Assembly: GCF_017354945.1 (NCBI RefSeq)
Contig: NZ_CP071503.1
Span: 868,001 to 932,000 of the forward strand
Direction: 5' to 3'
Source: Shewanella avicenniae
GTDB taxonomy: Bacteria > Pseudomonadota > Gammaproteobacteria > Enterobacterales > Shewanellaceae
DNA length: 64,000 bases
Made by a program: the position numbers and the translations under genes. Under the pieces are notes generated by a model. The model saw only the letters and a list, made by a program, of their open reading frames with translations, did no database searches and had not been told where the DNA came from. Positions 40,804-49,800 of this stretch are shown here, piece after piece (the stretch's first letter is position 1; every line of letters starts with the position of its first letter).

Positions 40804-41097
40804 AGCAAGCCTATATATTAAGTTTTATACATCTAATTAATTATTTTAATCTAATATTAAAAGCCAATTTAAACAATGGTTTTTGTTACATTAGTGGTTG
40901 TTTATTCAATCTTATTTTATCGTGAACAATAGTTACAAAACGATTTTTCTCAGTTTTTTGTGAACAAGATAAATATTGGTGTAGCTGTTGAGTGTTAATT
41001 TTCGCTCTGGGACTAATCACATTATCAACTTGGAAAATAACAATTATTGCTAATGTGAACAAGGTAATGATGAGCAATGAAGTTCTGGAGGAATTCC
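40804..41097. promoter_or_regulatory. fccA promoter region
   Basis: AT-rich gap before fumarate reductase. A weak CRP-like site, TCTGG-GACTAA-TCACA at 41006-41021, matches 8 of 10 positions only in part (3/5 and 5/5). Fumarate reductase in Shewanella is known to respond to CRP, so the site is worth noting but not firm. Confidence 0.3.
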
Positions 41098-42891
41098 ATG
41101 AAAGTAGCGGGACTATTAAAAGTATCCAGCTTAGCACTTGTTTTATTTAGCTGTTATCACAACGCAGCGAATGCTGAAGCGGATAATTTAGCAAAATTCC
41201 ATCTTAATATGGGCGACTGTGATAGCTGTCACGTCAGTAAAAAAGGGCCAACTGACGACAACCTTACCCATGAAAACCAACAATGTTTGAGCTGCCATGG
41301 TTCAATGGATGAACTCGCTGCTGCCGATGTGGCCGCGAAGAAAGAGATCACCCCACATAAATCACACTTGATTGGGGATATTGCCTGTACCGCATGTCAC
41401 AAAGGCCATGAGCAATCGGTTGCTTATTGTGATGCCTGCCATAGCTTTGGCTTTGACATGCCGTTTGGTGGTAAATGGCAACGTACCTTTGAGCCCGTTG
41501 ATAGTCACAAAGCGGAACAAGACAAAGCGATTGCCGCCGGTCCACGTGAATCAATTGATATCGTGGTGGTGGGATCAGGCGGCGCAGGTTTAGCCGCTGC
41601 TGTCTCTGCCTCTGAAAACGGCGCCAAAGTGATAGTGTTGGAAAAAGAACCGCTGGCTGGTGGCAATACTAAGTTAGCCGCCGGTGGTATGAACGCTGCT
41701 GAAACACAATTCCAGAAGAAGCGTGGCATTCAAGATAAAGTGTCCATCATGATTGAGGACACCATGAAAGGCGGTCGCAATATCAACGACCCTGCGTTGG
41801 TGAATATTCTGGCGAGCAACTCATCCGATTCTATCGATTGGTTGACCTCTATGGGCGCCGATATGAGTGACGTTGGCCGGATGGGCGGCGCCAGTGTTAA
41901 CCGTACTCACCGTCCTACTGGTGGTGCGGGTGTGGGCGCGCATGTGGCGCAAGTTCTTTATGGCGCTGCAGTGAAAAGCGGTGCCGATATTCGCTTCAAT
42001 AGCCGTGTTGTACGTGTGCTTGAAGACAGCAATGGCAAGGTTGAAGGGGTGTTAGTTGAAGGTAAATACACTGGTTTCTACGTGATCAAAACCAGCGCTG
42101 TAGTAATGGCGACTGGCGGCTTTGCGAAAAACAATGACCGTGTAGCCAGTTATGATCCTAAGCTGAAAGGCTTTGCGGCGACTAACCATCCAGGTGCAAC
42201 CGGTGATGGTTTAGATGTCGCGTTGGCGGCAGGTGCTGCGACCCGCGATCTTGAATACATTCAAGCGCACCCAACTTGGTCTCCAAAAGGTGGAGTGATG
42301 GTGACTGAAGCGGTACGCGGTAACGGAGCGATTTTGGTTAACCGCGAAGGTAAACGCTTCGTGAACGAAATCACCACCCGCGATAAAGCCTCGGCAGCCA
42401 TTTTGAATCAAACTGGTGCCAGTGCTTTCTTGTTCTTTGATGATTCAGTACGTAAGAGCCTGAAAAAAATCGAGAACTACATCCATCTTGGCATCGTCAC
42501 TGAAGGCAAAACCGTGGCGGACTTAGCTGCTAAATTGGGGCTGCCAGCCGCAAATTTAGAGGCTACAGTGGCAAGCTACAACGGCTTTGTGAAAGCAGGT
42601 AAAGATGCACAATTTGAACGGCCTAACATGCCGCGCGAACTGGCGACTGGTCCTTACTATGCGCTGGAAGTGAAGCCAGCAGTGCACCACAGCATGGGTG
42701 GCGTGAAAATCGATACCAGCGCTGAAGTGCTGAATAAAGATGGCAAAGTGATCAGCGGCTTGTTTGCTGCAGGTGAAGCCACCGGTGGTGTCCACGGCGC
42801 TAACCGTTTAGGCGGTAACGCGATCTCTGACATTGTCACCTTTGGCCGAATTGCAGGCCGTAACGCCGCGCAATTTGTTAAAGCAAAATAA
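41098..42891 (+). CDS. fccA: Periplasmic tetraheme flavocytochrome c fumarate reductase
   Basis: FccA reduces fumarate to succinate in the periplasm during anaerobic respiration, taking electrons from CymA. The 597-residue precursor has a signal peptide ending near NAANA. Four CxxCH heme sites follow within 110 residues (CDSCH from residue 40, CLSCH, CTACH, CDACH). Next is an FAD domain starting [16 protein letters not shown]. The catalytic set is present: [14 protein letters not shown] (the acid arginine), VHHSMGG and GANRLGGNA. The ATG at 41098 has GGAGG at 6 bases; the open frame to 41077 is not needed. The match to Shewanella Fcc3 is close throughout. Confidence 0.97.
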   Translation: MKVAGLLKVSSLALVLFSCYHNAANAEADNLAKFHLNMGDCDSCHVSKKGPTDDNLTHENQQCLSCHGSMDELAAADVAAKKEITPHKSHLIGDIACTACHKGHEQSVAYCDACHSFGFDMPFGGKWQRTFEPVDSHKAEQDKAIAAGPRESIDIVVVGSGGAGLAAAVSASENGAKVIVLEKEPLAGGNTKLAAGGMNAAETQFQKKRGIQDKVSIMIEDTMKGGRNINDPALVNILASNSSDSIDWLTSMGADMSDVGRMGGASVNRTHRPTGGAGVGAHVAQVLYGAAVKSGADIRFNSRVVRVLEDSNGKVEGVLVEGKYTGFYVIKTSAVVMATGGFAKNNDRVASYDPKLKGFAATNHPGATGDGLDVALAAGAATRDLEYIQAHPTWSPKGGVMVTEAVRGNGAILVNREGKRFVNEITTRDKASAAILNQTGASAFLFFDDSVRKSLKKIENYIHLGIVTEGKTVADLAAKLGLPAANLEATVASYNGFVKAGKDAQFERPNMPRELATGPYYALEVKPAVHHSMGGVKIDTSAEVLNKDGKVISGLFAAGEATGGVHGANRLGGNAISDIVTFGRIAGRNAAQFVKAK

Positions 42892-42949
42892 GCGCTAACT
42901 ACTGATGCGCTGCCACTGATGCCACGGTGCATCAGAGGTTAAACCTTGA

Positions 42950-42977
42950 GGCGAGCCATAGCGGCTCGCCTTTTGCT
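42950..42977 (+). terminator. fccA terminator
   Basis: GGCGAGCC (42950-42957) pairs with GGCTCGCC (42963-42970), followed by TTTTGCTTT. A weaker repeat pair CTGATGC / GCATCAG (42903-42935) precedes it. Confidence 0.85.
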
Positions 42978-43085
42978 TTGTGCGCCAGCTCAAGTTTTAT
43001 CGGTGATCAAGTTTGATGTTCAAGACAATATCAGCAAAGTCTCCTACACTGCTCAACAATTGTTGTTTTTGAAGTGAGTCACACC

Positions 43086-44081
43086 ATGAGAATCGGTTTT
43101 TTTAGTGCCAAGCGGTACGACATTCAACACTTTACCCAAACCAACGAGGCGGGAAATTTTGGCGCTGAAATCGAGTTCTTCGATTATCGATTGAGCCGAC
43201 AAAACGTGCGCTTGGCGTTGGGCTTTGAAGTCATTTGTGCGTTCGTGAACGATGAACTGTGTGAAGAGGTGCTGACCAAGCTCTATGCCTCCGGCACCAA
43301 GATCATTGCGATGCGTTGCGCTGGCTTCAATAACGTGGATTTAGACGCCGCTAAACGTTTGGGGCTCGAAGTAGTCAACGTGCCAGCTTATTCGCCTGAG
43401 TCAGTGGCCGAACATACCATCGCCTTGATGCTGACCTTGAACCGTAAAATTCACAAATCTTACGGTCGTACCCGTGACGCTAACTTTTCCTTAGAAGGAT
43501 TAGTGGGCTTTAACATGTATGGTAAAACGGTTGGGGTGATTGGTACCGGTAAAATTGGTATCGCCACCATTCGCATTTTACGTGGTTTTGGTTGCAAGGT
43601 GTTGGCTTACGATCCGTTTATCAATCCGTTGGTTGAGCAGCTTGGCGGTGAGTACGCCAGTTTGGATGATATCTACAAAAACAGCGATATCATCAGCTTG
43701 CATTGTCCGCTGACCAAAGACAACCAGCATCTGCTCAATGCTGATAGCTTTGCCAAAATGAAGCCGGGCATGATGGTGATTAACACTAGCCGTGGTGGCT
43801 TGCTTAATGCCGTTGATGCCATGGAAGCACTGAAAATGGGGCAGATTGGTTCACTCGGGTTAGACGTTTACGAAAACGAGAAAGAGCTGTTCTTCGAAGA
43901 TAAATCGAACGAAGTGATTTTGGATGACGTGTTCCGTCGTCTATCCGCTTGCCACAACGTGATATTCACCGGCCACCAAGCGTTTTTGACTCGTGAAGCT
44001 TTGGATAACATTGCCCAAACCACCTTGAGCAATGTTGGCCAAATTCTGGCGGGTAAAAAATGCGGTAACGAGCTGTTTTAA
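43086..44081 (+). CDS. ldhA: D-lactate dehydrogenase (fermentative, NAD-dependent)
   Basis: LdhA reduces pyruvate to D-lactate, regenerating NAD+. The 331-residue 2-hydroxyacid dehydrogenase has the nucleotide loop GVIGTGKIG, substrate arginine in LHCPLT...NTSRGGLL context, the catalytic pair glutamate in YENEKELFFEDKS and histidine in FTGHQAFLT, and the RDANFSLEGL segment shared with E. coli LdhA over its whole length. The ATG at 43086 has AAGTGAG upstream; a GTG at 43074 is an alternative. Its stop overlaps the convergent MscS-like gene by 4 bases. Confidence 0.95.
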   Translation: MRIGFFSAKRYDIQHFTQTNEAGNFGAEIEFFDYRLSRQNVRLALGFEVICAFVNDELCEEVLTKLYASGTKIIAMRCAGFNNVDLDAAKRLGLEVVNVPAYSPESVAEHTIALMLTLNRKIHKSYGRTRDANFSLEGLVGFNMYGKTVGVIGTGKIGIATIRILRGFGCKVLAYDPFINPLVEQLGGEYASLDDIYKNSDIISLHCPLTKDNQHLLNADSFAKMKPGMMVINTSRGGLLNAVDAMEALKMGQIGSLGLDVYENEKELFFEDKSNEVILDDVFRRLSACHNVIFTGHQAFLTREALDNIAQTTLSNVGQILAGKKCGNELF

Positions 44082-44644
44082 GCTTGTACCTTATCCGCTT
44101 CTGATGGTGTTGTTGCTGCAACTGCCGCCGGCGCAGTTGTTGGCAACGGCACTGTGTGTTGCTGCGTCAGCTTAATGACTGGATGGGTCAACGCTAAGGT
44201 ATTGGGGTAGGTAATGGTATCGCCGCTGTCGAGTTTGATCAGCAGGTGAAACAGGGTTACCTCTTCCAAAATGCCGGTGGCATCAACGTCGGCATCAATA
44301 ATCTTGATGCGATCGCCTAGTTTGTACGGGAACATAAAGAAAATCAGGATCCCGGCAGTCAGATTCGACAATATGGACCACTGTGCAAACAGGGCCATCC
44401 CCATTACCGCAAAGGCGGATGAGACAAACAACGACACATCTTGGTAGCCAATCCCCAGCGATATTGCCATCATCGACAAGGTGACAAAAAATAACACCAA
44501 GCTAATAAATTTGCTTACCAGACTGGTTCGGGTTGGGTTAATGTGTTTGCTCGCGCTGAACTCATGAATTAACTTGCTGATCCTGCGCTGAATAAGCACA
44601 AACGCAGCAACATAAAGAATGATGATAAAGATATTGGTCACCAT
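44078..44644 (-). CDS. Short MscS-family mechanosensitive channel-like protein
   Basis: A 188-residue membrane protein with three hydrophobic helices (about 2-18, 45-65, 72-110). The last contains the Gly/Ala-rich pore helix region (MGMALFAQWSILSNLTAGILIFFM), followed by the beta domain FPYKLGDRIKIIDADVDATGILEEVTLFHLLI. It lacks the C-terminal alpha/beta vestibule of full MscS and ends in an Ala/Pro/Thr tail. AAGGA precedes the ATG. A role in osmotic protection is inferred from the family. Confidence 0.85.
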   Translation of the reverse strand: MVTNIFIIILYVAAFVLIQRRISKLIHEFSASKHINPTRTSLVSKFISLVLFFVTLSMMAISLGIGYQDVSLFVSSAFAVMGMALFAQWSILSNLTAGILIFFMFPYKLGDRIKIIDADVDATGILEEVTLFHLLIKLDSGDTITYPNTLALTHPVIKLTQQHTVPLPTTAPAAVAATTPSEADKVQA

Positions 44645-44729
44645 GAGCTGTGTTCCTTTTGTGCCTGCTGTTCAATGGTAGGTGTTATGTTAACCAATTT
44701 ATATTCCCGGTAAAGTTACGGAGAGATGG

Positions 44730-45473
44730 ATGGATGATTATCAACTGCTAGCGTCTACGGCAGATGAATATGGCAGTATTGCAGTACTGGAACTCGGGGA
44801 TACACGCATTTTAACCTTTGGTTTTAACGACGAGCAAAGCAAGCTCAACAAAAAAGTACCGCATCAACCACAGCATACTTACCTCAAAGCGATGTTGATG
44901 TCGCTATTATACGGCACGCCCAAACGAGTGATAGTCCTAGGGCTCGGTGGCGGTTTATTAGTACATTCGTTGCGCAATTTTGACCCCTCCATCAAGATTA
45001 CCGCGGTGGAGTTACGCGAAGCTGTCATCGATGTGGCCAAAAAGTATTTCATGCTGCCGTTATCGAAAAAACTGACCTTAATACAGCAGGATGCATTTGA
45101 CTACATGGCCAGCCGTGACGACCGTCGAGTCGATGTGATCTACAGCGATCTATTCCACGCTGATGGGATGGCGGAGATGCAGCGCGATAGCGAATTTCTC
45201 GATAACTGTTTATATCAGTTAAAAGACCACGGCTTACTGGTGCTGAACTGTTGGAAAGAGGCTCGTGGCGATGAAGAGTTGCGTCAGCGCTTGCTGGCAC
45301 GCTTTGCCGACGTGCGCGCTTGTTTGACCGGAAGCGGTAACTGGGTGGTGTTTGCCGCACGGCGACCACAGGTGTTTACTCAAGCTGGATTAAAGCAGTT
45401 GGCCCTAAGTTTATCGCCTAAATTAGAGTTTGATATGACCCAACCACTGACCAAATTTGAGGTTTGGCAGTAA
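44730..45473 (+). CDS. Spermidine synthase-like SAM-dependent protein
   Basis: A 247-residue protein with a Rossmann methyltransferase/aminopropyltransferase fold: VIVLGLGGGLLVHSLRNF is motif I, ITAVELREAVIDVAKKYF holds the acidic ribose-binding residue, and DVIYSDLF occupies the position of the catalytic Asp motif. It lacks the N-terminal domain and the full DxxDP motif of true spermidine synthase, so the reaction is uncertain. GGAGAG lies upstream of the ATG. It is followed by the ahpC promoter. Confidence 0.75.
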   Translation: MDDYQLLASTADEYGSIAVLELGDTRILTFGFNDEQSKLNKKVPHQPQHTYLKAMLMSLLYGTPKRVIVLGLGGGLLVHSLRNFDPSIKITAVELREAVIDVAKKYFMLPLSKKLTLIQQDAFDYMASRDDRRVDVIYSDLFHADGMAEMQRDSEFLDNCLYQLKDHGLLVLNCWKEARGDEELRQRLLARFADVRACLTGSGNWVVFAARRPQVFTQAGLKQLALSLSPKLEFDMTQPLTKFEVWQ

Positions 45474-45535
45474 CCTCATCTGAGATTGATTAGCAGAGCT
45501 TGATGTAGATTTTCTCGAAAAAACCGATTGGAACA

Positions 45536-45550
45536 ATAGTTTTTATCTGA
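45536..45550. promoter_or_regulatory. Possible OxyR half-operator upstream of ahpC
   Basis: ATAGTTTTTATCTGA fits the left half of the OxyR pattern (ATAG-N7-CTAT) with two end mismatches; the right half, expected 7 bases on, is poorly conserved. Placed about 100 bases before ahpC. Confidence 0.3.
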
Positions 45551-45645
45551 TTTAACAAAAAACACAAGCGGACTAGTATTACTTCCATCGAACGGGCAAA
45601 CGAGTTGCCCAATGAGTTTTTATCAATGATGACGGGAGTAATAAC

Positions 45646-46212
45646 ATGCCTCAAGCTCTGAACACTGCAATCAAACCTTTCAACGCAACCGCTTTCCACC
45701 AAGGTGAATTTGTTCAAGTATCTGAAAAAGATCTGTTGGGCAAATGGTCAGTAGTTTTCTTCTACCCAGCGGACTTCACCTTCGTATGTCCAACTGAATT
45801 GGGCGACCTGGCTGACCATTATGAACAGCTGCAAAAACTTGGCGTTGAAGTTTACTCAGTATCTACTGACACTCACTTCACTCACAAAGCATGGCATGAC
45901 AGCTCTGAAACTATCGGCAAAATCCAGTACTACATGGTAGGCGACCAAACTGCCACCATCACCAACAACTTTGGTGTACTGCGTGAAGGCCAAGGTCTGG
46001 CTGACCGTGCGACTTTCTTGATTGACCCAGAAGGCATCATCCAAGCAATGGAAGTGACTGCTGAAGGTATCGGTCGTGACGCGGAAGACCTGCTGCGCAA
46101 AATCAAAGCTGCTCAATATGTAGCTTCTCACCCAGGTGAAGTTTGCCCTGCTAAATGGAAAGAAGGCGAAGCCACTTTGGCTCCTTCACTGGACTTGGTA
46201 GGTAAAATCTAA
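45646..46212 (+). CDS. ahpC: Alkyl hydroperoxide reductase subunit C (peroxiredoxin)
   Basis: AhpC is a 2-Cys peroxiredoxin that reduces organic peroxides, H2O2 and peroxynitrite. The 188-residue protein has the peroxidatic cysteine in [14 protein letters not shown] and the resolving cysteine in [10 protein letters not shown], with the full-length C-terminal arm. Codon use is biased toward common codons, as for a highly expressed gene. GGGAG lies 9 bases before the ATG. ahpF follows after 101 bases that contain two hairpins, which may lower ahpF expression relative to ahpC. Confidence 0.97.
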   Translation: MPQALNTAIKPFNATAFHQGEFVQVSEKDLLGKWSVVFFYPADFTFVCPTELGDLADHYEQLQKLGVEVYSVSTDTHFTHKAWHDSSETIGKIQYYMVGDQTATITNNFGVLREGQGLADRATFLIDPEGIIQAMEVTAEGIGRDAEDLLRKIKAAQYVASHPGEVCPAKWKEGEATLAPSLDLVGKI

Positions 46213-46222
46213 GTTAGATTTT
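46204..46222. repeat. Palindrome spanning the ahpC stop codon
   Basis: AAAATCTAA (46204-46212, including the stop) and TTAGATTTT (46214-46222) are perfect complements separated by one base. Confidence 0.6.
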
Positions 46223-46242
46223 ATCTCCTCGCTCAATCACTT

Positions 46243-46273
46243 CGGCCCAGAGATACATTCCTCCGCTGGGCCG
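46243..46273 (+). terminator. Intercistronic stem-loop between ahpC and ahpF
   Basis: CGGCCCAG (46243-46250) pairs with CTGGGCCG (46266-46273) around 15 bases. There is no long T tract after it, so it is likely a partial attenuator or mRNA stabiliser, not a full stop. Confidence 0.6.
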
Positions 46274-46313
46274 GAGTTCTCCAACTCTCCTCTTATTTTC
46301 ACAGGACACGTTC

Positions 46314-47861
46314 ATGTTAGACGCAAATTTAAAACAACAACTGGACACCTATCTGCAATACATCAAGCAGCCTATTGAAGTTAGCGTGTCCGGTGATGAC
46401 AGTGCTAAATCGAAGGAAGTCACCGAGCTGGCCAGTGAACTGGCAAGCATGAGTGATAAAATCAGCCTTAAACAAGGCAGCAACGCGCGTACCCCATGTA
46501 TGTCGATTGCCGCTGCAGGGGTTGAACCACGCGTACATTTTGCTGGTGTACCTTTGGGTCATGAGTTCACTTCATTAGTGTTGGCACTGTTGCAAGCCGG
46601 TGGTCACCCATCGAAAGCCGATCCTGAGCTGTTAGAGCGGATCCGCCATTTGAAAGGTGAATTCCACTTTGAAACCTATATTTCGCTGTCGTGCCACAAC
46701 TGTCCAGACGTGGTGCAAGCGCTGAATTTAATGGCTAACCTCAATCCAAATATCACTCACGTGATGATTGACGGTGGCTTGTTCCAAGATGAAGTCAACC
46801 AACGTGGCGTGATGGCAGTGCCAGCGGTTTACCTCAACGGTGAACACTTTGGTCAAGGCCGCATGACGCTGGAAGAGATCGTTGAAAAAGTGGATACCAG
46901 TGCGGCTGAAGATAAAGCCGCAGCACTGAATGAAAAAGCCCCATACGACGTGCTGGTCGTTGGCGGTGGCCCTGCGGGCGCAGCGGCAGCTATTTACGCC
47001 GCACGTAAAGGCATTCGTACCGCGATTGTGGCCGAACGCTTCGGTGGTCAGGTGATGGACACCGTTGGCATTGAGAACTTTATTTCGGTGACCTATACCG
47101 AAGGACCAAAACTGTCAGCCGCACTTGAGCAACACGTGAAAGAGTACGGTGTAGATATCATCACCGGTCAACGTGCAGCCAACATAAAACGCGATGGTTT
47201 GCTAAATATCGAACTGGAAAGCGGTGCCACCTTGAAAGGTAAAAGTGTGGTTTTGGCCACTGGCGCGCGCTGGCGTGAGCTGGGTGTGCCGGGCGAAGAG
47301 CAATATCGCACCAAAGGCGTAGCTTACTGCCCACACTGTGACGGCCCATTCTATAAAGGCAAAAAAGTCGCAGTGATTGGTGGCGGTAACTCAGGTATTG
47401 AAGCGGCGATCGACTTAGCGGGTATTGTTGAACACGTTACAGTACTCGAATTTGCTGACACCCTGCGCGCCGATGAAGTGTTGGTGAAAAAAGCCAAATC
47501 GATGGGCAACATTGATATCATCAAAAATGCGCAAACTACTGAAGTCTTGGGTGATGGTAGCAAAGTGAACGCTATCGCGTATAAAGACCGTGTGACCGGT
47601 GAAGCGCATACCATCGAACTGGCAGGGATCTTTGTGCAGATTGGTTTAGTACCAAACACAGGCTTCTTGAAAGAAAGTGAAGTGGAACTGAGCCGCATGG
47701 GCGAAGTGATTATCGATGCTAAAGGTGCAACCTCAATGCCGGGCGTATTTGCTGCTGGTGATGCTGCTAATATTCCTTACAAACAGATCATCATCTCGAT
47801 GGGTAGTGGCGCTACAGCAGCACTGAGTGCCTTTGACTACTTAATCCGCGAAGCCGAATAA
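46314..47861 (+). CDS. ahpF: Alkyl hydroperoxide reductase subunit F
   Basis: AhpF reduces AhpC with NADH. The 515-residue protein has the N-terminal tandem thioredoxin-fold domain with active CHNC (residues ~127-130, [10 protein letters not shown]), then FAD domain [19 protein letters not shown], the redox disulfide CPHC ([10 protein letters not shown]), the NADH-binding [17 protein letters not shown] and the C-terminal FAD motif [11 protein letters not shown]. Length and order match the family. AGGACACG lies before the ATG. It is the distal gene of ahpCF. Confidence 0.97.
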   Translation: MLDANLKQQLDTYLQYIKQPIEVSVSGDDSAKSKEVTELASELASMSDKISLKQGSNARTPCMSIAAAGVEPRVHFAGVPLGHEFTSLVLALLQAGGHPSKADPELLERIRHLKGEFHFETYISLSCHNCPDVVQALNLMANLNPNITHVMIDGGLFQDEVNQRGVMAVPAVYLNGEHFGQGRMTLEEIVEKVDTSAAEDKAAALNEKAPYDVLVVGGGPAGAAAAIYAARKGIRTAIVAERFGGQVMDTVGIENFISVTYTEGPKLSAALEQHVKEYGVDIITGQRAANIKRDGLLNIELESGATLKGKSVVLATGARWRELGVPGEEQYRTKGVAYCPHCDGPFYKGKKVAVIGGGNSGIEAAIDLAGIVEHVTVLEFADTLRADEVLVKKAKSMGNIDIIKNAQTTEVLGDGSKVNAIAYKDRVTGEAHTIELAGIFVQIGLVPNTGFLKESEVELSRMGEVIIDAKGATSMPGVFAAGDAANIPYKQIIISMGSGATAALSAFDYLIREAE

Positions 47862-47928
47862 GCCGAGCAGATTTAGCGAAGCATTGCTCAGTAGTAAGCG
47901 CCTCGCAACTTCTCAACTCATAAAAAAG

Positions 47929-47983
47929 CGCCTCGTAACTCGCCTCATAGTAATTTTCATTACGGGCATTACGAGGCGTTTTT
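47929..47983 (+). terminator. ahpF terminator with long branched loop
   Basis: CGCCTCGTAA (47929-47938) pairs with TTACGAGGCG (47969-47978), followed by TTTTT. The 30-base loop contains a smaller GTAAT/ATTAC hairpin. The left arm is preceded by a near copy (CGCCTCGCAACT, from 47900). Confidence 0.75.
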
Positions 47984-48029
47984 ATGTGTTGTTTCCTCGG
48001 TTTTCTAAGCTGTTCAGCCGTATTGGTTG

Positions 48030-48248
48030 TTATTCCACTTTACTGGCATCGGCTTCGGCCTCTAGCAGTTGTTGGTTAAGCGCCGCCCAATGCTGACAGG
48101 CATCAAAGCAGGCTTGGGTGACGCCGGGCAATTCTGCAAACGCCTGTGGCAATCTATCTTCAACTAAGTCATGTAATACGCCTGCGTGTTCAGCTGCGAT
48201 GCGTTTGGCGCGGCGAACTTCTTTCTGCAACTGAGCTAACTGTTCCAT
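48030..48248 (-). CDS. Small helical protein resembling PF05082 (CCE_0567 / Rop-like)
   Basis: A 72-residue protein predicted to form an antiparallel two-helix hairpin: LQKEVRRAKRIAAEHAGVLHDLVEDRLP, then a second helix from about residue 42. The VRRxKxxAA...LHDLxED-LP pattern is close to PF05082, small metal-binding proteins found mostly in nitrogen-fixation clusters. A good GGAG lies 7 bases upstream of the ATG. It is monocistronic, convergent with ahpF. No nif genes are in view, so the role is unknown; the family call is from motif memory. Confidence 0.65.
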   Translation of the reverse strand: MEQLAQLQKEVRRAKRIAAEHAGVLHDLVEDRLPQAFAELPGVTQACFDACQHWAALNQQLLEAEADASKVE

Positions 48249-48330
48249 GGATGACTCCTATTTGCGGTGAGGGCATATCCGTTAAGCTATCAAACGCCAT
48301 ACCAAAGTTTTTTTATAGCAAGACTGTTAT

Positions 48331-48576
48331 GAATCAATCGGTTATTTGTGGCAGCAAAATGCTGATTTGTGGCAAAGGCGACGCTTTTGCGCGTTAGCGA
48401 ACAAGAAGTCAGCGCAGGCGATTGGCTCGCATTGATGGCGGTTGTTGACCAAGTTTAGCGACGAGGACTGGCGGGATGCGCCGTTTGACGTGCAAATCCA
48501 TTCGACAAGCGTGGAACTGACGTGCCATGCTGCTCAGTCTTAAAGACGGATTGATCATACTGTTGGAACAAGATTG
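48331..48576 (+). pseudogene. Possible decayed gene remnant
   Basis: The interval reads as protein-like pieces in different plus-strand frames: a short MNQSVICGSK piece, then SEQEVSAGDWLALMAVVDQV ending at a stop near 48459, then FSDEDWRDAPFDVQ in the next frame, and finally LLSLKDGLIILLEQD in a third, ending at the TGA overlapping the start of the next gene. Each piece has natural composition, suggesting one gene broken by several frameshifts. No family was recognised, so this stays tentative. Confidence 0.35.
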
Positions 48577-49491
48577 ATGAACAAACTGGCGTATTCTCTG
48601 CTGGCCAGCTGGCTGTTGAGTAGTTCTGCCTTCGCGGTGGAGTTGGGTTTTAGCGGCATGACCCAGATGCAAGCTGACCGTTATTTGGTGGTACAGGATA
48701 AAAAGGTGTTTCAAGCGGGCGAGCGGCTGGGCATTTTTCAACTGAACAGCGCCGGCGAGCAACAATACACGCCGATCGTGATCAATGATTGGCGCGACAG
48801 CGATGGGCAAAGCAGCGACTTAGAATCGGTATGTAAGCTGCCCGGTACCCAGGCGCAATATTTGCTGGCAGAGTCGGGCTATTGGGATGGCAAGTTTGGC
48901 CGCATTTTTCGAGTTCAGCTGCAGGACAATCACGCCGAAGTGTTGCAGGTCTATCATCTGCCTAAGTTAATCCCCAGCGGCGAACATACAAAGGGCGACA
49001 ATTTTGAAGGAATGCTCTGTACCCAAGTTGGAGATGACACGCTGGTCATTATCGGCGAACGCGGCGGCAGTAAAGCCTATCGTCATGGGGTGCTGCGAGT
49101 TGGCGTGCTACAGGCGGATAACATAGATTGGCAGCGCTATGCTGAGCAAAGCTATCAAGTCAAAGTGCCCAAAGCGTGGCGACCGGCCAAGTACCGCTCA
49201 ATCTCTGATCTGTATCTTGATGAGCAGGGGATTATTTGGGCGGCGGCCACCCAAGATGGTGGCGATAATGGCCCGTTTCGCTCTTTGGTATATGCGGCAG
49301 CAAAATTGGCACAAACCAGTCACTCCGCGCTGTTTACTGAGCCGAAAAAGCAGCCACAGTGGCAGATAGAAGGGCTAAAGGTAGAAGCATTGGCAGCCCC
49401 CAATCCGCATATTGCACACAGCATCATGAGTATCGGTTCTGAGGATGAACACTACGGTGGCGTGTGGCGGCCACTTTTTGCACAAGAGTAA
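48577..49491 (+). CDS. Secreted protein of unknown function, beta-propeller-like
   Basis: A 304-residue exported protein with a signal peptide (MNKLAYSLLASWLLSSSAFA). The mature part is rich in short strands with aromatic/glycine turns (CKLPGTQAQYLLAESGYWDGKFG; FEGMLCTQVGDDTLVIIGERGG; YRSISDLYLDEQGIIWAA), suggesting a beta-propeller similar to phytase/esterase-like domains. Two cysteines may pair in the periplasm. ATG 48577 is chosen over the TTG three bases earlier. A possible decayed gene lies directly upstream. The substrate is unknown. Confidence 0.7.
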   Translation: MNKLAYSLLASWLLSSSAFAVELGFSGMTQMQADRYLVVQDKKVFQAGERLGIFQLNSAGEQQYTPIVINDWRDSDGQSSDLESVCKLPGTQAQYLLAESGYWDGKFGRIFRVQLQDNHAEVLQVYHLPKLIPSGEHTKGDNFEGMLCTQVGDDTLVIIGERGGSKAYRHGVLRVGVLQADNIDWQRYAEQSYQVKVPKAWRPAKYRSISDLYLDEQGIIWAAATQDGGDNGPFRSLVYAAAKLAQTSHSALFTEPKKQPQWQIEGLKVEALAAPNPHIAHSIMSIGSEDEHYGGVWRPLFAQE

Positions 49492-49800
49492 TCCGCTGTT
49501 GGCGTGGCGAAAATTAGCAAAAAATAATGTTCGCTGCGCCAATCATCATACAAATCTTCCAGAGAGTCCTTTATTGCTCAATAGCTTGGTTACAATTGCA
49601 GCTAAAATCGCCGCAAAAAACACCATTTGCTGACTTAAGTTACATATCTATCTTTTAGTTTTTAATGACATACCGCTGAGTCGCCCCGCCAAATAAAAGT
49701 GCTAGTCTTCGCAAACGTTACACAAACGACCCGTTTTCGGGGGCACAAAAAATCCCATTTGGGGAACAATTAAAAACTCTGCAAGAGCGAGCAATAATAA
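49492..49800. other. Intergenic region before carboxylate transporter
   Basis: About 310 bases. Near 49730-49770 there are two small hairpins (CCCG-TTTT-CGGG and CCCATTTGGG) in the likely leader of the transporter mRNA. Otherwise no clear element; the small open frame at 49445-49633 lacks a ribosome binding site. Confidence 0.35.

Noticed and set aside
40886..41137. 83-codon minus-strand frame upstream of fccA
   Set aside because: Overlaps the fccA ribosome binding site and signal peptide; hydrophobicity results from the AT-rich DNA.
43000..43085. CRP site before ldhA
   Set aside because: GGTGATCAAG at about 43000 has one half-site only; too weak to list.
48409..48810. 133-codon minus-strand frame
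   Set aside because: It overlaps the secreted-protein signal peptide; composition is antisense-like.
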